This document shows positions 51,836 through 60,618 of a DNA stretch of 64,000 bases, one piece after another. The notes under the pieces were generated by a model. That model was not told the DNA's origin. It searched no databases and was given only the letters and a program-made list of their open reading frames with translations. The first letter of the stretch is position 1; the number at the start of each line of letters is the position of its first letter. Source of the stretch: Acidimicrobium ferrooxidans DSM 10331 (GTDB lineage: Bacteria; Actinomycetota; Acidimicrobiia; Acidimicrobiales; Acidimicrobiaceae); contig NC_013124.1 in NCBI RefSeq assembly GCF_000023265.1, positions 1,368,001 to 1,432,000 on the forward strand, written 5' to 3'. The position numbers and the translations under genes are program-made.

Positions 51836-52177
51836 TTAGACGCCGACGACCTGATAGCCGGCCTCGACGAGCTCGACGAGGACCTCGCCGGCCGGACGCA
51901 GACCGACTCCTTGTGCCTCCACCACGGCGTGATCCAGCCCGAGCTGATCGACGTTGGCAGGACAGGCCTGAACCTCGACCTCGCCTTCGCGAAGCTCGGC
52001 GAGCACCGCACTCACCTCGGTGTGCGTCCCGTCGGCGAGCGCGACACCCGGTCCGAAGAGGTACACCTTGACGTCCTCACCACGGCGCGTCTTGAGACGC
52101 TCCGCAAGTCGGAGTCCGCTCATCGCCTTCCCGACCTGATCGGGCCCTGCTGTGATCCAGAATGCAATCTTCGCCAT
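51836..52177 (-). CDS. DsrE/DsrF-family protein
   Basis: This 113-aa DsrE-like protein starts MAKIAFWITAGPDQVGKAMS. It has VKVYLFGPGVALADG and a VQACPANVDQLGL stretch whose Cys (about residue 72) matches the conserved sulfur-relay Cys of some members. Such proteins act in sulfur transfer or peroxiredoxin-like small-protein families; the exact role is unknown. TAGCCT lies 6 nt before ATG 52177 (leaderless). Its neighbours give no pathway hint. Confidence 0.8.
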   Translation of the reverse strand: MAKIAFWITAGPDQVGKAMSGLRLAERLKTRRGEDVKVYLFGPGVALADGTHTEVSAVLAELREGEVEVQACPANVDQLGLDHAVVEAQGVGLRPAGEVLVELVEAGYQVVGV

Positions 52178-52370
52178 GGCATCAGGCTACCCCGAGCACC
52201 CCCTTTTCGTGCACATCATTACAGTTGCACGTGCACCGAAATTTGCCGACCACGTCGCTCTGGGAGCAGTGCTCACTCGCTCCGAGCGCGTGCCCGAGAT
52301 GACCGGGCGCGAGAGGCGCCTCTGCTCGGTCGACGACACGAAACCGTTGCGCGAGCACACCGTGGGTCGC

Positions 52371-52376
52371 TAGGCT
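52371..52376 (+). promoter_or_regulatory. -10 box of the acyl-CoA ligase gene
   Basis: TAGGCT places the start site near 52383, immediately before the TetR-type palindrome at 52384, giving a leader of about 47 nt with an AGGGGGG ribosome site. The bases 52178-52370 show nothing else. Confidence 0.45.
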
Positions 52377-52383
52377 CCTGCCA

Positions 52384-52397
52384 ACCGACCGGTCGGT
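52384..52397. promoter_or_regulatory. TetR-type operator ACCGACCGGTCGGT (copy 1)
   Basis: A perfect 14-bp palindrome at the transcription start of the acyl-CoA ligase gene. An identical copy lies at 60560-60573 between the diiron-protein operon and the reductase gene. The operon contains a TetR gene, so that regulator is the likely ligand. Confidence 0.7.
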
Positions 52398-52429
52398 CGG
52401 GACGGACGCTGTGGTTGCCAAGGGGGGAC

Positions 52430-53938
52430 ATGCACACCGTACGCGATCCGCTCATGCGCGCCGAGCTCATCGCTCGTGACGGCACCGCCGTCGTGTGTGG
52501 CGCCACGACGCTCACCTACCGCGACCTCGCCGACCGCGTTCGACGCCTCGCCAACGGCCTCGCGGGCCTTGGCCTTGCGTCCGGCGATCGCGTGGCGATC
52601 ATCGCCGACAACTGCCACCGCTACGTGGAGGCCTACCTCGCGGTACCGGGTGCGGGTTTCGTGCTCGTGCCACTCAACACGCGATCGAGCCCAGCCGAGA
52701 TCAGCTTCGCCCTCGAGGACGCCGGCGTGCGCATCCTGCTCACCGATCGCGATCCGGCCGCCTACGACCACAGCGTCGAACGAGTCGTCCGCATGCCCGA
52801 CGACTACGAGGACCTCCTCGAGCGCACCCCTCCTGGTCCGCTTCCGAACGCCCCCACCGAGAACGACGTCGCCGGGCTCTTCTACACCGGCGGCACCACC
52901 GGCCGGTCGAAGGGCGTCATGCTTACGCACCGCAATCTCATCGCGAACGCCGTCACTGCGCTCGAGTGGACGAGGATGCGCGCCGACGACCGTTGGCTCG
53001 TCATGGCACCGATGTTCCACGCCGCGGGCACCTGCTGCGTGCTGACGTGCTGCTGGGTCGGCGCTTCGCAGGCCATGCTCCCGAGCTTTGACGCCGCCAG
53101 CGCCCTCGATCTCATCGAACAGACTCGAGCCACCGGCACCCTGGCCGTGCCGACCATGCTGAACGCGATGAACGATCTCCAGGCCACCGAGCCCCGTGAC
53201 GTCTCGAGCCTCCGCCTCCTCAGCCACGGCGCGTCGCCGGCTCCCCTCGAGATCCTGAAGCGAGCCCACGTGCTGTTCCCGCAGGCAGAACTGCTCCATC
53301 TCTATGGCACCACCGAGACCGCGCCGATCGCGACGACCTTCGCCCACGAGGAGCTCCATCTCGACGATCGCCTCGCAGGTTCGGCGGGCCAGCCTGCCTT
53401 CGGTGTCACCGTCGTCGCGCTCGACCCCGACGGTCGCCCCGTGCCGCCGGGCGAGATCGGGGAGATCGCCGTCCGAGGCAACAACGTGATGGCTGGCTAC
53501 TGGCAACTCCCCGACCAATCAGCCGAGGCGCTCCGAGGCGGCTGGTACCACACCGGCGATCTCGGCTTCCTCACCGACGACGGCTACCTCTTCTTGGTCG
53601 ATCGGCTCAAGGACATGGTCGTCACCGGTGGCGAGAACGTCTACACCGTCGAGGTCGAAGATGCGCTCTATCGACATCCAGCCGTCGCCGAGGCTGCCGT
53701 CTTCGGCATCCCCGACGAACGCTGGGGCGAAGCGGTCTACGCCGTCGTCGTGCCCCGCTCGCCTGTGACCGAGGACGAACTGCGCTCGTACCTGCGCACC
53801 CTCATCGCGTCCTACAAGGTCCCGAAGCGCATCCAGTTCCAGAGCGACCCACTCCCGAAGTCAGGCGCCGGCAAGATCTTGAAGCGCACCCTCCGCGAGC
53901 CCTTCTGGGCAGGACGCTCGACGCGGATCGGCTCCTAG
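52430..53938 (+). CDS. Acyl-CoA ligase (AMP-dependent synthetase)
   Basis: This 502-aa ANL-superfamily enzyme should activate a carboxylic acid with ATP and CoA. It has the P-loop-like YTGGTTGRSKGVMLTHRN, the A4/A5 motif LLHLYGTTETAPIATTF, the hinge region GGWYHTGDLGFLTDDGYLFL and VDRLKDMVVTGGENVYTVEV, and the C-terminal catalytic Lys in PKSGAGKILKRTL. AGGGGGG lies 2 nt before ATG 52430; the longer frame upstream is an artefact. It shares a 14-bp palindrome with the beta-oxidation operon, so it probably provides that pathway's acyl-CoA. A medium- or long-chain or aromatic acid is possible. Confidence 0.92.
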   Translation: MHTVRDPLMRAELIARDGTAVVCGATTLTYRDLADRVRRLANGLAGLGLASGDRVAIIADNCHRYVEAYLAVPGAGFVLVPLNTRSSPAEISFALEDAGVRILLTDRDPAAYDHSVERVVRMPDDYEDLLERTPPGPLPNAPTENDVAGLFYTGGTTGRSKGVMLTHRNLIANAVTALEWTRMRADDRWLVMAPMFHAAGTCCVLTCCWVGASQAMLPSFDAASALDLIEQTRATGTLAVPTMLNAMNDLQATEPRDVSSLRLLSHGASPAPLEILKRAHVLFPQAELLHLYGTTETAPIATTFAHEELHLDDRLAGSAGQPAFGVTVVALDPDGRPVPPGEIGEIAVRGNNVMAGYWQLPDQSAEALRGGWYHTGDLGFLTDDGYLFLVDRLKDMVVTGGENVYTVEVEDALYRHPAVAEAAVFGIPDERWGEAVYAVVVPRSPVTEDELRSYLRTLIASYKVPKRIQFQSDPLPKSGAGKILKRTLREPFWAGRSTRIGS

Positions 53939-54010
53939 CCTACGACCCGTTGTCATCAGTCACCTCGGCGCCGCACGCCAGCGCTCCACCGAGCCAGAAG
54001 GGAGGGGTGC

Positions 54011-54334
54011 GTGATCATCAGCACCATGAACGACCTGCCGGGCTACGACGTCACCGCCGTCCTGGGCGAGGTCTTCGGACTCACGGTACGCTCGCGCAAT
54101 GCAGTCTCCCAGTGGGGGGCAGGACTCAAGTCACTCGTCGGCGGTGAGCTGAAGGGCATGACCAAGAATCTCGCGCGAAGTCGCGAGGAGGCCACCCGGC
54201 GCTTGGTAGAAGAGGCGGAGGCGAAGGGGGCCAACGCCATCCTCGCTTTCCGCTTCGACACCAGCGAGCTCGGCGACATCTGGACCGAGATCTGCGCCTA
54301 CGGCACCGCCGTCACGGTCGTCGCGAAGAGCTGA
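54011..54334 (+). CDS. YbjQ/UPF0145 family protein
   Basis: This 107-aa protein of the YbjQ (DUF74, heavy-metal-binding-like) fold has MNDLPGYDVTAVLGEVFGLT, GGELKGMTKNLARSREEATR and EEAEAKGANAILAFRFDTSE. It is conserved and forms a pentamer in known structures; the function is unknown. GGGAGGGG precedes GTG 54011; ATG 54026 is a second possible start. Confidence 0.88.
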   Translation: MIISTMNDLPGYDVTAVLGEVFGLTVRSRNAVSQWGAGLKSLVGGELKGMTKNLARSREEATRRLVEEAEAKGANAILAFRFDTSELGDIWTEICAYGTAVTVVAKS

Positions 54335-54374
54335 ACCCTCGTCCCCGACGCCGTCGGGCGACCCACCGCGGGCA

Positions 54375-54396
54375 TTGGGGCCGGCCGTGGCCCCAA
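54375..54396. terminator. Terminator hairpin between convergent genes
   Basis: TTGGGGCC and GGCCCCAA pair over a 6-nt loop in the gap between the YbjQ gene (plus) and the DUF2892 gene (minus). It probably serves both. Confidence 0.65.
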
Positions 54397-54416
54397 CGCC
54401 GGACGGACCCGCAAAC

Positions 54417-54665
54417 CTAACGTGCGTTGAGCGAGCGCGCGCGTCGGCCACTCAGTGGCCCCCCGAGCAGCGCGGAGAACGCGCAGATGTTGATGAGGCC
54501 GGCCAGGATCGGCACGAGACCGACGATCGCCACCACGGTTCGCGCGGTGCCATGGGCGAGGGTAAGCGCGAGGGCGATGATGACGAGCCCGGCGACGACC
54601 CGACCCGCACGCCCCGCTGGGCGCGCCATCTGGCATGCCATCTGGGTTCCAACCTTGGTTGCCAT
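54417..54665 (-). CDS. DUF2892 membrane protein
   Basis: This 82-aa protein has two helices with the DUF2892 pattern: GRVVAGLVIIALALTLAHG and VVAIVGLVPILAGLINICAF, where GLVPILAGLINIC matches the family's G-liPl-tG-lg-CP core. The function is unknown; related domains occur in rhodanese-like membrane proteins such as YgaP. AAGGAGG lies 4 nt before ATG 54665. Confidence 0.8.
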   Translation of the reverse strand: MATKVGTQMACQMARPAGRAGRVVAGLVIIALALTLAHGTARTVVAIVGLVPILAGLINICAFSALLGGPLSGRRARSLNAR

Positions 54666-54818
54666 GACTCCTCCTTGGGTTCGCCTGGCCATCAACCAGG
54701 CTCACCCATCCTTCGGAGCCGTCCACGTCCGCGGATGGATCCCGACGCCACACCATCGCCCTAGCGTCGGCGAACATGCCAGCGCGCGAGGCGAGCGTCC
54801 TCCTCGCACGGCACGACG

Positions 54819-56018
54819 TCAGGGGCGCCGGAGCAGGGCTGCGACCCCCTGGCCAACCCCCACGCACATCGTGACGAGGGCGTAGCGACCGTCGCGAGCA
54901 CGGAGCTCGTGTGCCGCCGTCAGGGCCAGACGAGCACCGCTCGCGCCCAGAGGATGGCCGAGGGCAATGGCTCCACCGTTCGGATTGACGAGATCGTCGT
55001 CGGGATCGGTCGGCAAGCCAAGTTCACCGAGGCAAGCCAGCGACTGCGCCGCGAACGCCTCGTTCAACTCCACCACGTCGAGGTCGGCGACACCGAGGCC
55101 GAAGCGCTCGAGCAAGCGCCTCGACGCAGGGACCGGGCCGATGCCCATGATCCTCGGCGGCACGCCGGCCGTCTGGCCGCCGACGATCTCGCACCACGGC
55201 TCGAGTCCGTAACGCGCGAGGGCGGCGTCGCTCGCCACGACCACGGCACTCGCGCCGTCGTTGACGCCACTCGCGTTGCCGGCGGTCACCGTGCCACCGA
55301 CACGAAATGCCGGCCGCAGTCGTGCGAGCGCCTCGAGCGATGTCTCACGCGGATGCTCGTCGAGCTCGACGACCTCCTCGGATCGACCGCGCACCACCCG
55401 TACCGGCACGATCTCGGCCGCAAAGCGACCAGAACGCTGCGCCGCGAGCGCGCGCGTGTGCGACCGCAGCGCGAAGCGGTCTTGGTCCTCGCGGGTGACC
55501 TTGAACTCCTCGGCAACGTTCTCCGCCGTCTCACCCATGGAGTCGACACCGAAGCGCTCGGCGAGGCGCGGGTTGACGAAGCGCCACCCGATGGTGGTGT
55601 CGTAGACCGTGGCAGAGCGGGCAAAGGCCGCCTCGGCCTTGGGCATCACGAACGGTGCCCGACTCATCGACTCGACACCGCCAGCGACCACCACGTCGGC
55701 CTCTCCGACCGCGATCCGTCGCGCCGCATCCACGATCGCCTCGAGGCCCGAGGCGCAGAGGCGATTGACGGTGACGGCCGGCACGCCCTCGCCGAAACCC
55801 GCGAGCAGCGTCGACATGCGCGCGACGTTGCGGTTGTCCTCACCTGCTTGGTTCGCACACCCCGCCACGACCTCGTCGATCGCCTCGACCGGAATGCCGA
55901 CGCGCTCGACGGCCCCCGCGAGAACAGTCGCGAGAAGGTCGTCCGGTCGGACGGACGCCAACTGACCGCCGTAACGACCAAAGGGGGTACGGACCCCACC
56001 GACCAACCAGGCACTCAT
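54819..56018 (-). CDS. Acetyl-CoA acyltransferase (thiolase)
   Basis: This 399-aa thiolase should cleave 3-ketoacyl-CoA in the last beta-oxidation step. The nucleophile Cys is in [16 protein letters not shown] (about residue 88), with the base motifs [20 protein letters not shown] (His) and [15 protein letters not shown] (second Cys), plus [16 protein letters not shown]. It is closest in style to PaaJ/FadA thiolases. ATG 56018 overlaps the thioesterase stop. It is the last gene of the minus-strand operon that starts with the diiron protein. The 150-bp gap to the DUF2892 gene shows nothing. Confidence 0.94.
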   Translation of the reverse strand: MSAWLVGGVRTPFGRYGGQLASVRPDDLLATVLAGAVERVGIPVEAIDEVVAGCANQAGEDNRNVARMSTLLAGFGEGVPAVTVNRLCASGLEAIVDAARRIAVGEADVVVAGGVESMSRAPFVMPKAEAAFARSATVYDTTIGWRFVNPRLAERFGVDSMGETAENVAEEFKVTREDQDRFALRSHTRALAAQRSGRFAAEIVPVRVVRGRSEEVVELDEHPRETSLEALARLRPAFRVGGTVTAGNASGVNDGASAVVVASDAALARYGLEPWCEIVGGQTAGVPPRIMGIGPVPASRRLLERFGLGVADLDVVELNEAFAAQSLACLGELGLPTDPDDDLVNPNGGAIALGHPLGASGARLALTAAHELRARDGRYALVTMCVGVGQGVAALLRRP

Positions 56019-56452
56019 TGGACACCTCCACGTCGCTCGAGGAGCGGCCGACCCAGCGAACGCGATCGACCCCGAAACACCGCCACGACCGAGCCATCAC
56101 GCGTCACGGTGACGTCGTAGACACCGCTACGCCCTCGACGCACGACCTCTCGAGCCTCGGCAACGAGACGATCACCGACGTAGGCAGGTTCCACGAAACT
56201 GATGTCCGCGCCTTGCGCGACGGTGACGTCGTCGTAGGTGTTGCACGCGAACGCGAACGCCGTGTCGGCGAGCAGGAACACCACGCCGCCGTGGGCGATC
56301 CCGTGACCATTCGTCATGGCCTCGTCGATCTCGAGCACGAGCCGCGCGTACCCCGGAGCCACCGCTTCGAGCGCCATCCCGGCCGAGCGCGAGGCGGTGT
56401 CGTGCTCCCACAGATAGGCCGCACAGGCCTCGGCGAGCTCGACTGGACTCAC
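56015..56452 (-). CDS. Acyl-CoA thioesterase (PaaI-like, hotdog fold)
   Basis: This 145-aa hotdog thioesterase has the active-site motif [20 protein letters not shown] (HGG and Asp) and later [20 protein letters not shown]. PaaI-like enzymes clear stalled acyl-CoA and protect the CoA pool. GTG 56452 overlaps the tetR stop (GTGA) and GGAGG precedes it; the longer frame upstream is a shadow of tetR. Confidence 0.88.
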   Translation of the reverse strand: MSPVELAEACAAYLWEHDTASRSAGMALEAVAPGYARLVLEIDEAMTNGHGIAHGGVVFLLADTAFAFACNTYDDVTVAQGADISFVEPAYVGDRLVAEAREVVRRGRSGVYDVTVTRDGSVVAVFRGRSRSLGRPLLERRGGVQ

Positions 56453-57081
56453 GACCTCTCCTCCCTGCCATCGGACCCGCTCGCGAGATGCGCCGTCCCT
56501 TGGTGCGAGCGCAGACCGGCGAGGACGAAGTCCGCCACCCAGTTGCCGTACTCGGCGCGTCCGAGACGACCATCGGCTTCCTTGAACCACGTGGGGTACC
56601 AGTTCACGATGCCGAACACGCTCATCGCCGCGACGGGAAGCTCGAGGGGGTCCATCTCGGGTGCCAGCTCGGCGACGAGCCGTTCCATGACTCGCACGAC
56701 GCGCCGCTCGGCGTCGCGCACCGCTCGACGCTCTGCGTCGTCGAGACGCTCGAGATCGTTGAGCTGCACCCGGTGGACGTCCGCCTCGACCTGGTAGCGC
56801 TCGACGAGCCGACAGATGAGCGCACGGAGGCGGGCCTCGGCCGTACCTTCCTTCGCGCCGATCGCCTCGACCTCCTCGGCGAGATCGAGTGCGTAGTCCA
56901 GCAGGATCGCCGCGAGGATCGACTCCTTCGTGGAGAAGTAATGGTAGAGCGCCGGCTTGGACAGCCCGACCGCCTTCGCGAGCATCGCCATGGAGGTGCC
57001 ACGAAAACCCTCGCGCGCAAAGAGGATGCTCGCCGCACGCACGATCTCACTGCGGCGATGCTCGTCACTCGGCACCGTCAT
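56449..57081 (-). CDS. TetR-family regulator of the catabolic operon
   Basis: This 210-aa regulator has an N-terminal TetR helix-turn-helix (IVRAASILFAREGFRGTSMA then MLAKAVGLSKPALYHYFSTK) and a large all-helical ligand domain. An insertion-free C-terminal part reads VFGIVNWYPTWFKEADGRLG. This form is common in fatty-acid degradation regulators that respond to acyl-CoA. It lies within the operon, between a crotonase and the thioesterase, overlapping both. The 14-bp palindromes at 52384 and 60560 are its probable binding sites. Confidence 0.9.
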   Translation of the reverse strand: MTVPSDEHRRSEIVRAASILFAREGFRGTSMAMLAKAVGLSKPALYHYFSTKESILAAILLDYALDLAEEVEAIGAKEGTAEARLRALICRLVERYQVEADVHRVQLNDLERLDDAERRAVRDAERRVVRVMERLVAELAPEMDPLELPVAAMSVFGIVNWYPTWFKEADGRLGRAEYGNWVADFVLAGLRSHQGTAHLASGSDGREERS

Positions 57082-57887
57082 CGACCGATGAACCTCGGAT
57101 CGCGTCGCTCCTGGAACGCGCGCATCCCCTCATGGAAGTCATCGGTGCCGGCGAGCTGGCCTTGCAGGTGCGCCTCGGCAGCCAAGCCTCGGCGGCGACC
57201 TTCGCCGCCGAGCTCCTCGAACAGCGCCCGGGATGCCAGCAGTGCCTGCGTCGGGCCGCTGGCAACCCGTGCTGCGAGGTCGGCGACGGCGCGCTCGAAG
57301 GTTTCGTCGTCGACCACGAGCGACACGAGCGGCGCAACCCTCGGATCGTCAGCCGGGAGGAGTTCGCCGGTCGCGATCAACCACATCGCCCGCCAACGTC
57401 CGAGCACGCGCCAGAGCGCCTCGTGCGCGCCAGAGTCGGGCGCGGCCCCGAGACGAGCGAAGGGCGACCCGAGGCGACAGGAGCGAGCCGCTACGACCAG
57501 GTCACAGGCGAGCGCGATCCCAAGACCCGTACCGAGCGCAGCCCCATGAATCGCCGCGATGGTCGGTGCCGAGAGTGAGCGCAGCTGTTCGAAGAGCGGA
57601 TGGTACGTCCCTGCCAGCACACCCTCGGCATCGTCATGGTCCGGGTCGATCTCGGTGAGATCACGACCGGCCGAGAACGTGCGGCCGACCCCTCCGATCA
57701 CGACGGCTCTGGCCCCCTCCGTCCGTCGGAGCGCCTCGCCGAGCGCCTCCACGAGAGGTCCCGTGGTCGCGTTGCGCTGGCCCGGGCGGTTCAGCCACAC
57801 CCACGCAACGCCGTCACGGCGTTCGTCGACGACGAGCTCCTCGCGCCCCTCGGCCACAGCCGGCCATCGCTCGACCACGACGCTCAC
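57078..57887 (-). CDS. Enoyl-CoA hydratase/isomerase family protein (PaaG-like)
   Basis: This 269-aa crotonase-fold enzyme has the oxyanion-hole pair GRTFSAGRDLTEID and IHGAALGTGLGIALACDLVV. Where hydratases keep a second Glu it has GAAPDSGAHEALWRVLG, a D-containing motif as in PaaG-type isomerases. It may therefore isomerise double bonds instead of adding water. It overlaps tetR (ATGA) and the following crotonase. Confidence 0.85.
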   Translation of the reverse strand: MSVVVERWPAVAEGREELVVDERRDGVAWVWLNRPGQRNATTGPLVEALGEALRRTEGARAVVIGGVGRTFSAGRDLTEIDPDHDDAEGVLAGTYHPLFEQLRSLSAPTIAAIHGAALGTGLGIALACDLVVAARSCRLGSPFARLGAAPDSGAHEALWRVLGRWRAMWLIATGELLPADDPRVAPLVSLVVDDETFERAVADLAARVASGPTQALLASRALFEELGGEGRRRGLAAEAHLQGQLAGTDDFHEGMRAFQERRDPRFIGR

Positions 57888-58672
57888 CTCCCCCCCGGAT
57901 CACCCGCGCCAGGGCCCGTCGATCCCCGTCGCTGTCGTTGCTCGAGGAACGCCCCCATGCGCGCACGCTTCTCATCGCTCTCGAAGAGCACCGCCTGTGC
58001 GAGGATGTCCACCGTTCGCGTCGAGGGCCGCTCGACGCTGGCGAGGACCAGCTTCGTGAACTCGAGTGCGCGCAGCGACTGGGACGCCATCGACCTCGCC
58101 AGAGCGACGGCGCTCCCCACCGGATCGTCGTCGACGACGTCGACAAGGCCCCACTCGTAGGCCTCGGCCGCCTCGACACGAACGCCCGCCAGGAGCATCC
58201 GGCGCGCGCGACCGAGCCCGACGAGATCGACCAGACGTCGGTGCGCGCCCGCACCGGCGACAATACCGAGTCCAACCTCGGGCTGACGAAACCAGCTTCG
58301 CGTGGAAGCGACGCGAAGGTCACAGGCCATCGCCAGCTCCAGGCCGCCGCCGACCGCAGGGCCGTCGATGGCGGCGACCGTGGGCCAACGCCACCTGGCG
58401 ATCCGATCGAACAGATCGACGTTGATGGCCCGAAGGGCATCCTCCTCGCCGCGAGCGAGGAGTTCTGCGATGTCGGCCCCCGCCACGAACCGACCGGGCA
58501 CGGCGCTCGTCACCACGAGCAGGTGCGGGGCATCACGCAGATCATCGAGCGCACGATGGACCTCGTTGACCAGCTCGAGCGAGAGGGCGTTCGCCGCCTC
58601 TGGTCGATCGATCGCCAGCGTGGCCACGAGACCGTCGACCGCGACGTGCAGGTGCGGGTAGTCCCCTACCAC
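57884..58672 (-). CDS. Enoyl-CoA hydratase
   Basis: This 262-aa crotonase-fold protein has the oxyanion-hole motifs VPGRFVAGADIAELL and IDGPAVGGGLELAMACDLRV. Both catalytic Glu positions are filled (GGGLELAMAC and QPEVGLGIVAGAGAHRRL), which fits true enoyl-CoA hydratases. It should hydrate trans-2-enoyl-CoA to 3-hydroxyacyl-CoA for the adjacent dehydrogenase. It overlaps both neighbours. Confidence 0.9.
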   Translation of the reverse strand: MVGDYPHLHVAVDGLVATLAIDRPEAANALSLELVNEVHRALDDLRDAPHLLVVTSAVPGRFVAGADIAELLARGEEDALRAINVDLFDRIARWRWPTVAAIDGPAVGGGLELAMACDLRVASTRSWFRQPEVGLGIVAGAGAHRRLVDLVGLGRARRMLLAGVRVEAAEAYEWGLVDVVDDDPVGSAVALARSMASQSLRALEFTKLVLASVERPSTRTVDILAQAVLFESDEKRARMGAFLEQRQRRGSTGPGAGDPGGR

Positions 58673-59532
58673 TCGAAGAACCCGCGACCACTCTTACGCC
58701 CGAGCTCCCCGCGCGCCACCTTGTCGATGAGGATCTGCGGCGGCTCGAAGCGCGAACCGAGGTGGACCGCAAGGTAGCGCGCGATCTGCAGCCGCACGTC
58801 GAGGCCGACGAGGTCGCTGAGCCGGAGCGGACCGACGGGATGGCGGTAGCCGAGCTGCATGCCTCGATCGATGTCCTCGGCGCTCGCGACCTCCTCCTCG
58901 AGCATCCGAGCAGCCTCGAGGCCGAGCAAGACCCCGAGCCGTGAGGTCGCAAAACCCGGCCGATCGCGGACCACGATGGGCTCCTTCCCGAAGCCCCTTG
59001 CGGCCGCGACGAGGGCGTCCGTCGTTGCCTCCGAAGTCGCGCCACCGACGACGACTTCGATGAGTTGGCTCGGCAAGACGGGGTTGAAGAAGTGGAGCCC
59101 CCCGAACCGACTCGGATCCTGGACGCTGGAAGCGAGATCGGCGACCTGGATCGAGGACGTGTTCGTCGCGAAGATCGCATCGCGACGCGCGATCTTCGAT
59201 GCACTGTGGAGGACCTCGCGCTTGAGCTCGACGACCTCCGGGACCGACTCGATCACGAGATCGGCAGCCACGACCGCATCGAGACCCGAACGAGCCGCAA
59301 CCGCACCGAACGCGCTCCGCTCGGCGCCATGAGCGACCGCCTGGTCGAGGAGCCTCTCGACACGCTCGACCGTCTGGCGAGCAGCTGCGTCAGAGACCTC
59401 GACGACCGTGACGTCTCGGCCCGCCACGACCGCCTGGGCGGCGATGCCCGACCCCATGGTGCCGCCCCCGATCACGACGATCGTGCGAATGGCTGGCGGT
59501 TGCCCTAGAACACCGGGATGATCTCGTCCCAC
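58666..59532 (-). CDS. 3-Hydroxyacyl-CoA dehydrogenase
   Basis: This 288-aa NAD-dependent dehydrogenase has the Rossmann motif VIGGGTMGSGIAAQAVVAGR, the catalytic His in GLHFFNPV and Glu in DLVIESVPE, and a C-terminal dimerisation domain (RPGFATSRLGVLLGLEAARM). It oxidises 3-hydroxyacyl-CoA to the 3-keto form for the thiolase. The start is uncertain: GTG 59532 lies 28 nt inside the upstream gene. It overlaps the hydratase by 7 nt. Confidence 0.9.
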   Translation of the reverse strand: MGRDHPGVLGQPPAIRTIVVIGGGTMGSGIAAQAVVAGRDVTVVEVSDAAARQTVERVERLLDQAVAHGAERSAFGAVAARSGLDAVVAADLVIESVPEVVELKREVLHSASKIARRDAIFATNTSSIQVADLASSVQDPSRFGGLHFFNPVLPSQLIEVVVGGATSEATTDALVAAARGFGKEPIVVRDRPGFATSRLGVLLGLEAARMLEEEVASAEDIDRGMQLGYRHPVGPLRLSDLVGLDVRLQIARYLAVHLGSRFEPPQILIDKVARGELGRKSGRGFFEW

Positions 59533-60512
59533 TCGACGTCCGACACCTCTTCCCCCGTGATGCCCACCTCCGGGATCGCCGGGAACGGAATCCCGTAGCG
59601 ATCGAGAACGCCCTTGACGTTGAGCATCGCCTGCCGCCAGTTCTCGCGCTTCTCATCGTAGCTCGCGATGCCGAGTCCACCGGAGCGAGCAACCTCCTCA
59701 ATCACCCGTTGGTTGTCGATGAAGTCGGAGGGAAGATCCCAGAAGTCGTGCGGCGGTTCGAACAAAACCCCCGAGAGGAACACGTAACCGGCACGGATCT
59801 GCTTCGTCACGATGGCGCGATCTTCGGGCGCGATCTTCGGGTAGTCGCGCTCCATGAGCGCGAGGCAGATCGCCATGTGACGACCCTCGTCACGACCGAT
59901 GGCGCGGAACGCCTCACGGAACACTGGGATACGCGTGTGCGTGTACATGTGGTGGAACAGCGTCGAGGAGGCCACCTCCCCCATCAGGAACGAACTGAAG
60001 AGCACCGCCATCGAGTAGCGCGGTACCGCCTTTTGGTACCCACTCCAGTAGCGCGCTCCGTTGTGATAGAGCCATGCCACGTTGCGCTTGGCCAGGCGCC
60101 CGATCTCGGTCTTCGGCTCGTAGTCGAGTGGACCACCTGGGGTGAGCCGACTGATGGCCTCACCGCAGACAATTTCATGGTTCTGCTCGTCACGGGTGAT
60201 CGAGAAGAACGCACGCCGCACCGGATCTTCCTCGTGGATCTCGTAGGCGTGAATGAGCGCCGTCGCGAACACGGGTGGTGCGGAGGCGTCGAAGACCGAC
60301 AGGAGCGAGAACCAGTACGCGATCGCCTCGCGCTCCTCGTCGCTCATGCGCTCGGGCTGGAGCGTGTCCCAGGGCAGACGCGCAGGATCCCAGTACTCTC
60401 GCTGCGACGACGCCCAGATCTCCTCGAGTTTGGCCGTGTGACGTTCCCACGACAAGGGGAAGATGTTGGGCTGCTCGATCTCGGGCGGCATCGACTGCCG
60501 TTCGTCGGTCAT
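59505..60512 (-). CDS. R2-like ferritin-fold diiron protein, putative oxygenase or oxidase
   Basis: This 335-aa helical protein of the ribonucleotide-reductase-R2/ferritin superfamily has two carboxylate-His motifs: DEQNH in FFSITRDEQNHEIVCGE (about residue 113) and DEGRH in FRAIGRDEGRHMAICLALME (about 205). A further helix Glu is in FLMGEVASSTLFHHMY. REYWDPARLPWDTLQP and PHDFWDLPSDFI resemble R2lox-type proteins. However, the first-helix carboxylate is not obvious (SLLSVFDASAPPV), and no large RNR subunit is nearby. Its place at the head of a beta-oxidation operon and divergent from a ferredoxin reductase suggests it hydroxylates or desaturates a fatty acid or acyl-CoA. AAGGAGGG precedes the ATG. 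Confidence 0.82.
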   Translation of the reverse strand: MTDERQSMPPEIEQPNIFPLSWERHTAKLEEIWASSQREYWDPARLPWDTLQPERMSDEEREAIAYWFSLLSVFDASAPPVFATALIHAYEIHEEDPVRRAFFSITRDEQNHEIVCGEAISRLTPGGPLDYEPKTEIGRLAKRNVAWLYHNGARYWSGYQKAVPRYSMAVLFSSFLMGEVASSTLFHHMYTHTRIPVFREAFRAIGRDEGRHMAICLALMERDYPKIAPEDRAIVTKQIRAGYVFLSGVLFEPPHDFWDLPSDFIDNQRVIEEVARSGGLGIASYDEKRENWRQAMLNVKGVLDRYGIPFPAIPEVGITGEEVSDVEWDEIIPVF

Positions 60513-60559
60513 GGTTCCCTCCTTGCCACCGCTGGCACCGCCATGCTAGCAGATCTTCG

Positions 60560-60573
60560 ACCGACCGGTCGGT
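60560..60573. promoter_or_regulatory. TetR-type operator ACCGACCGGTCGGT (copy 2)
   Basis: Perfect 14-bp palindrome between the divergent diiron-protein operon (minus, -10-like TAGCAT at 60543-60548) and the ferredoxin-reductase gene (plus, TAGACT at 60586-60591). It is identical to the copy at 52384. A bound repressor would cover both promoters. Confidence 0.75.
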
Positions 60574-60618
60574 CGGTCGTCGGCCTAGACTCACCCTTGG
60601 TGTCGCAAAGGAGGGAAG

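Noticed and set aside
59505-60512. Ordinary ribonucleotide reductase small subunit
   Set aside because: No large subunit or NrdR box is nearby. It is operonic with beta-oxidation genes and faces an oxygenase-type reductase.
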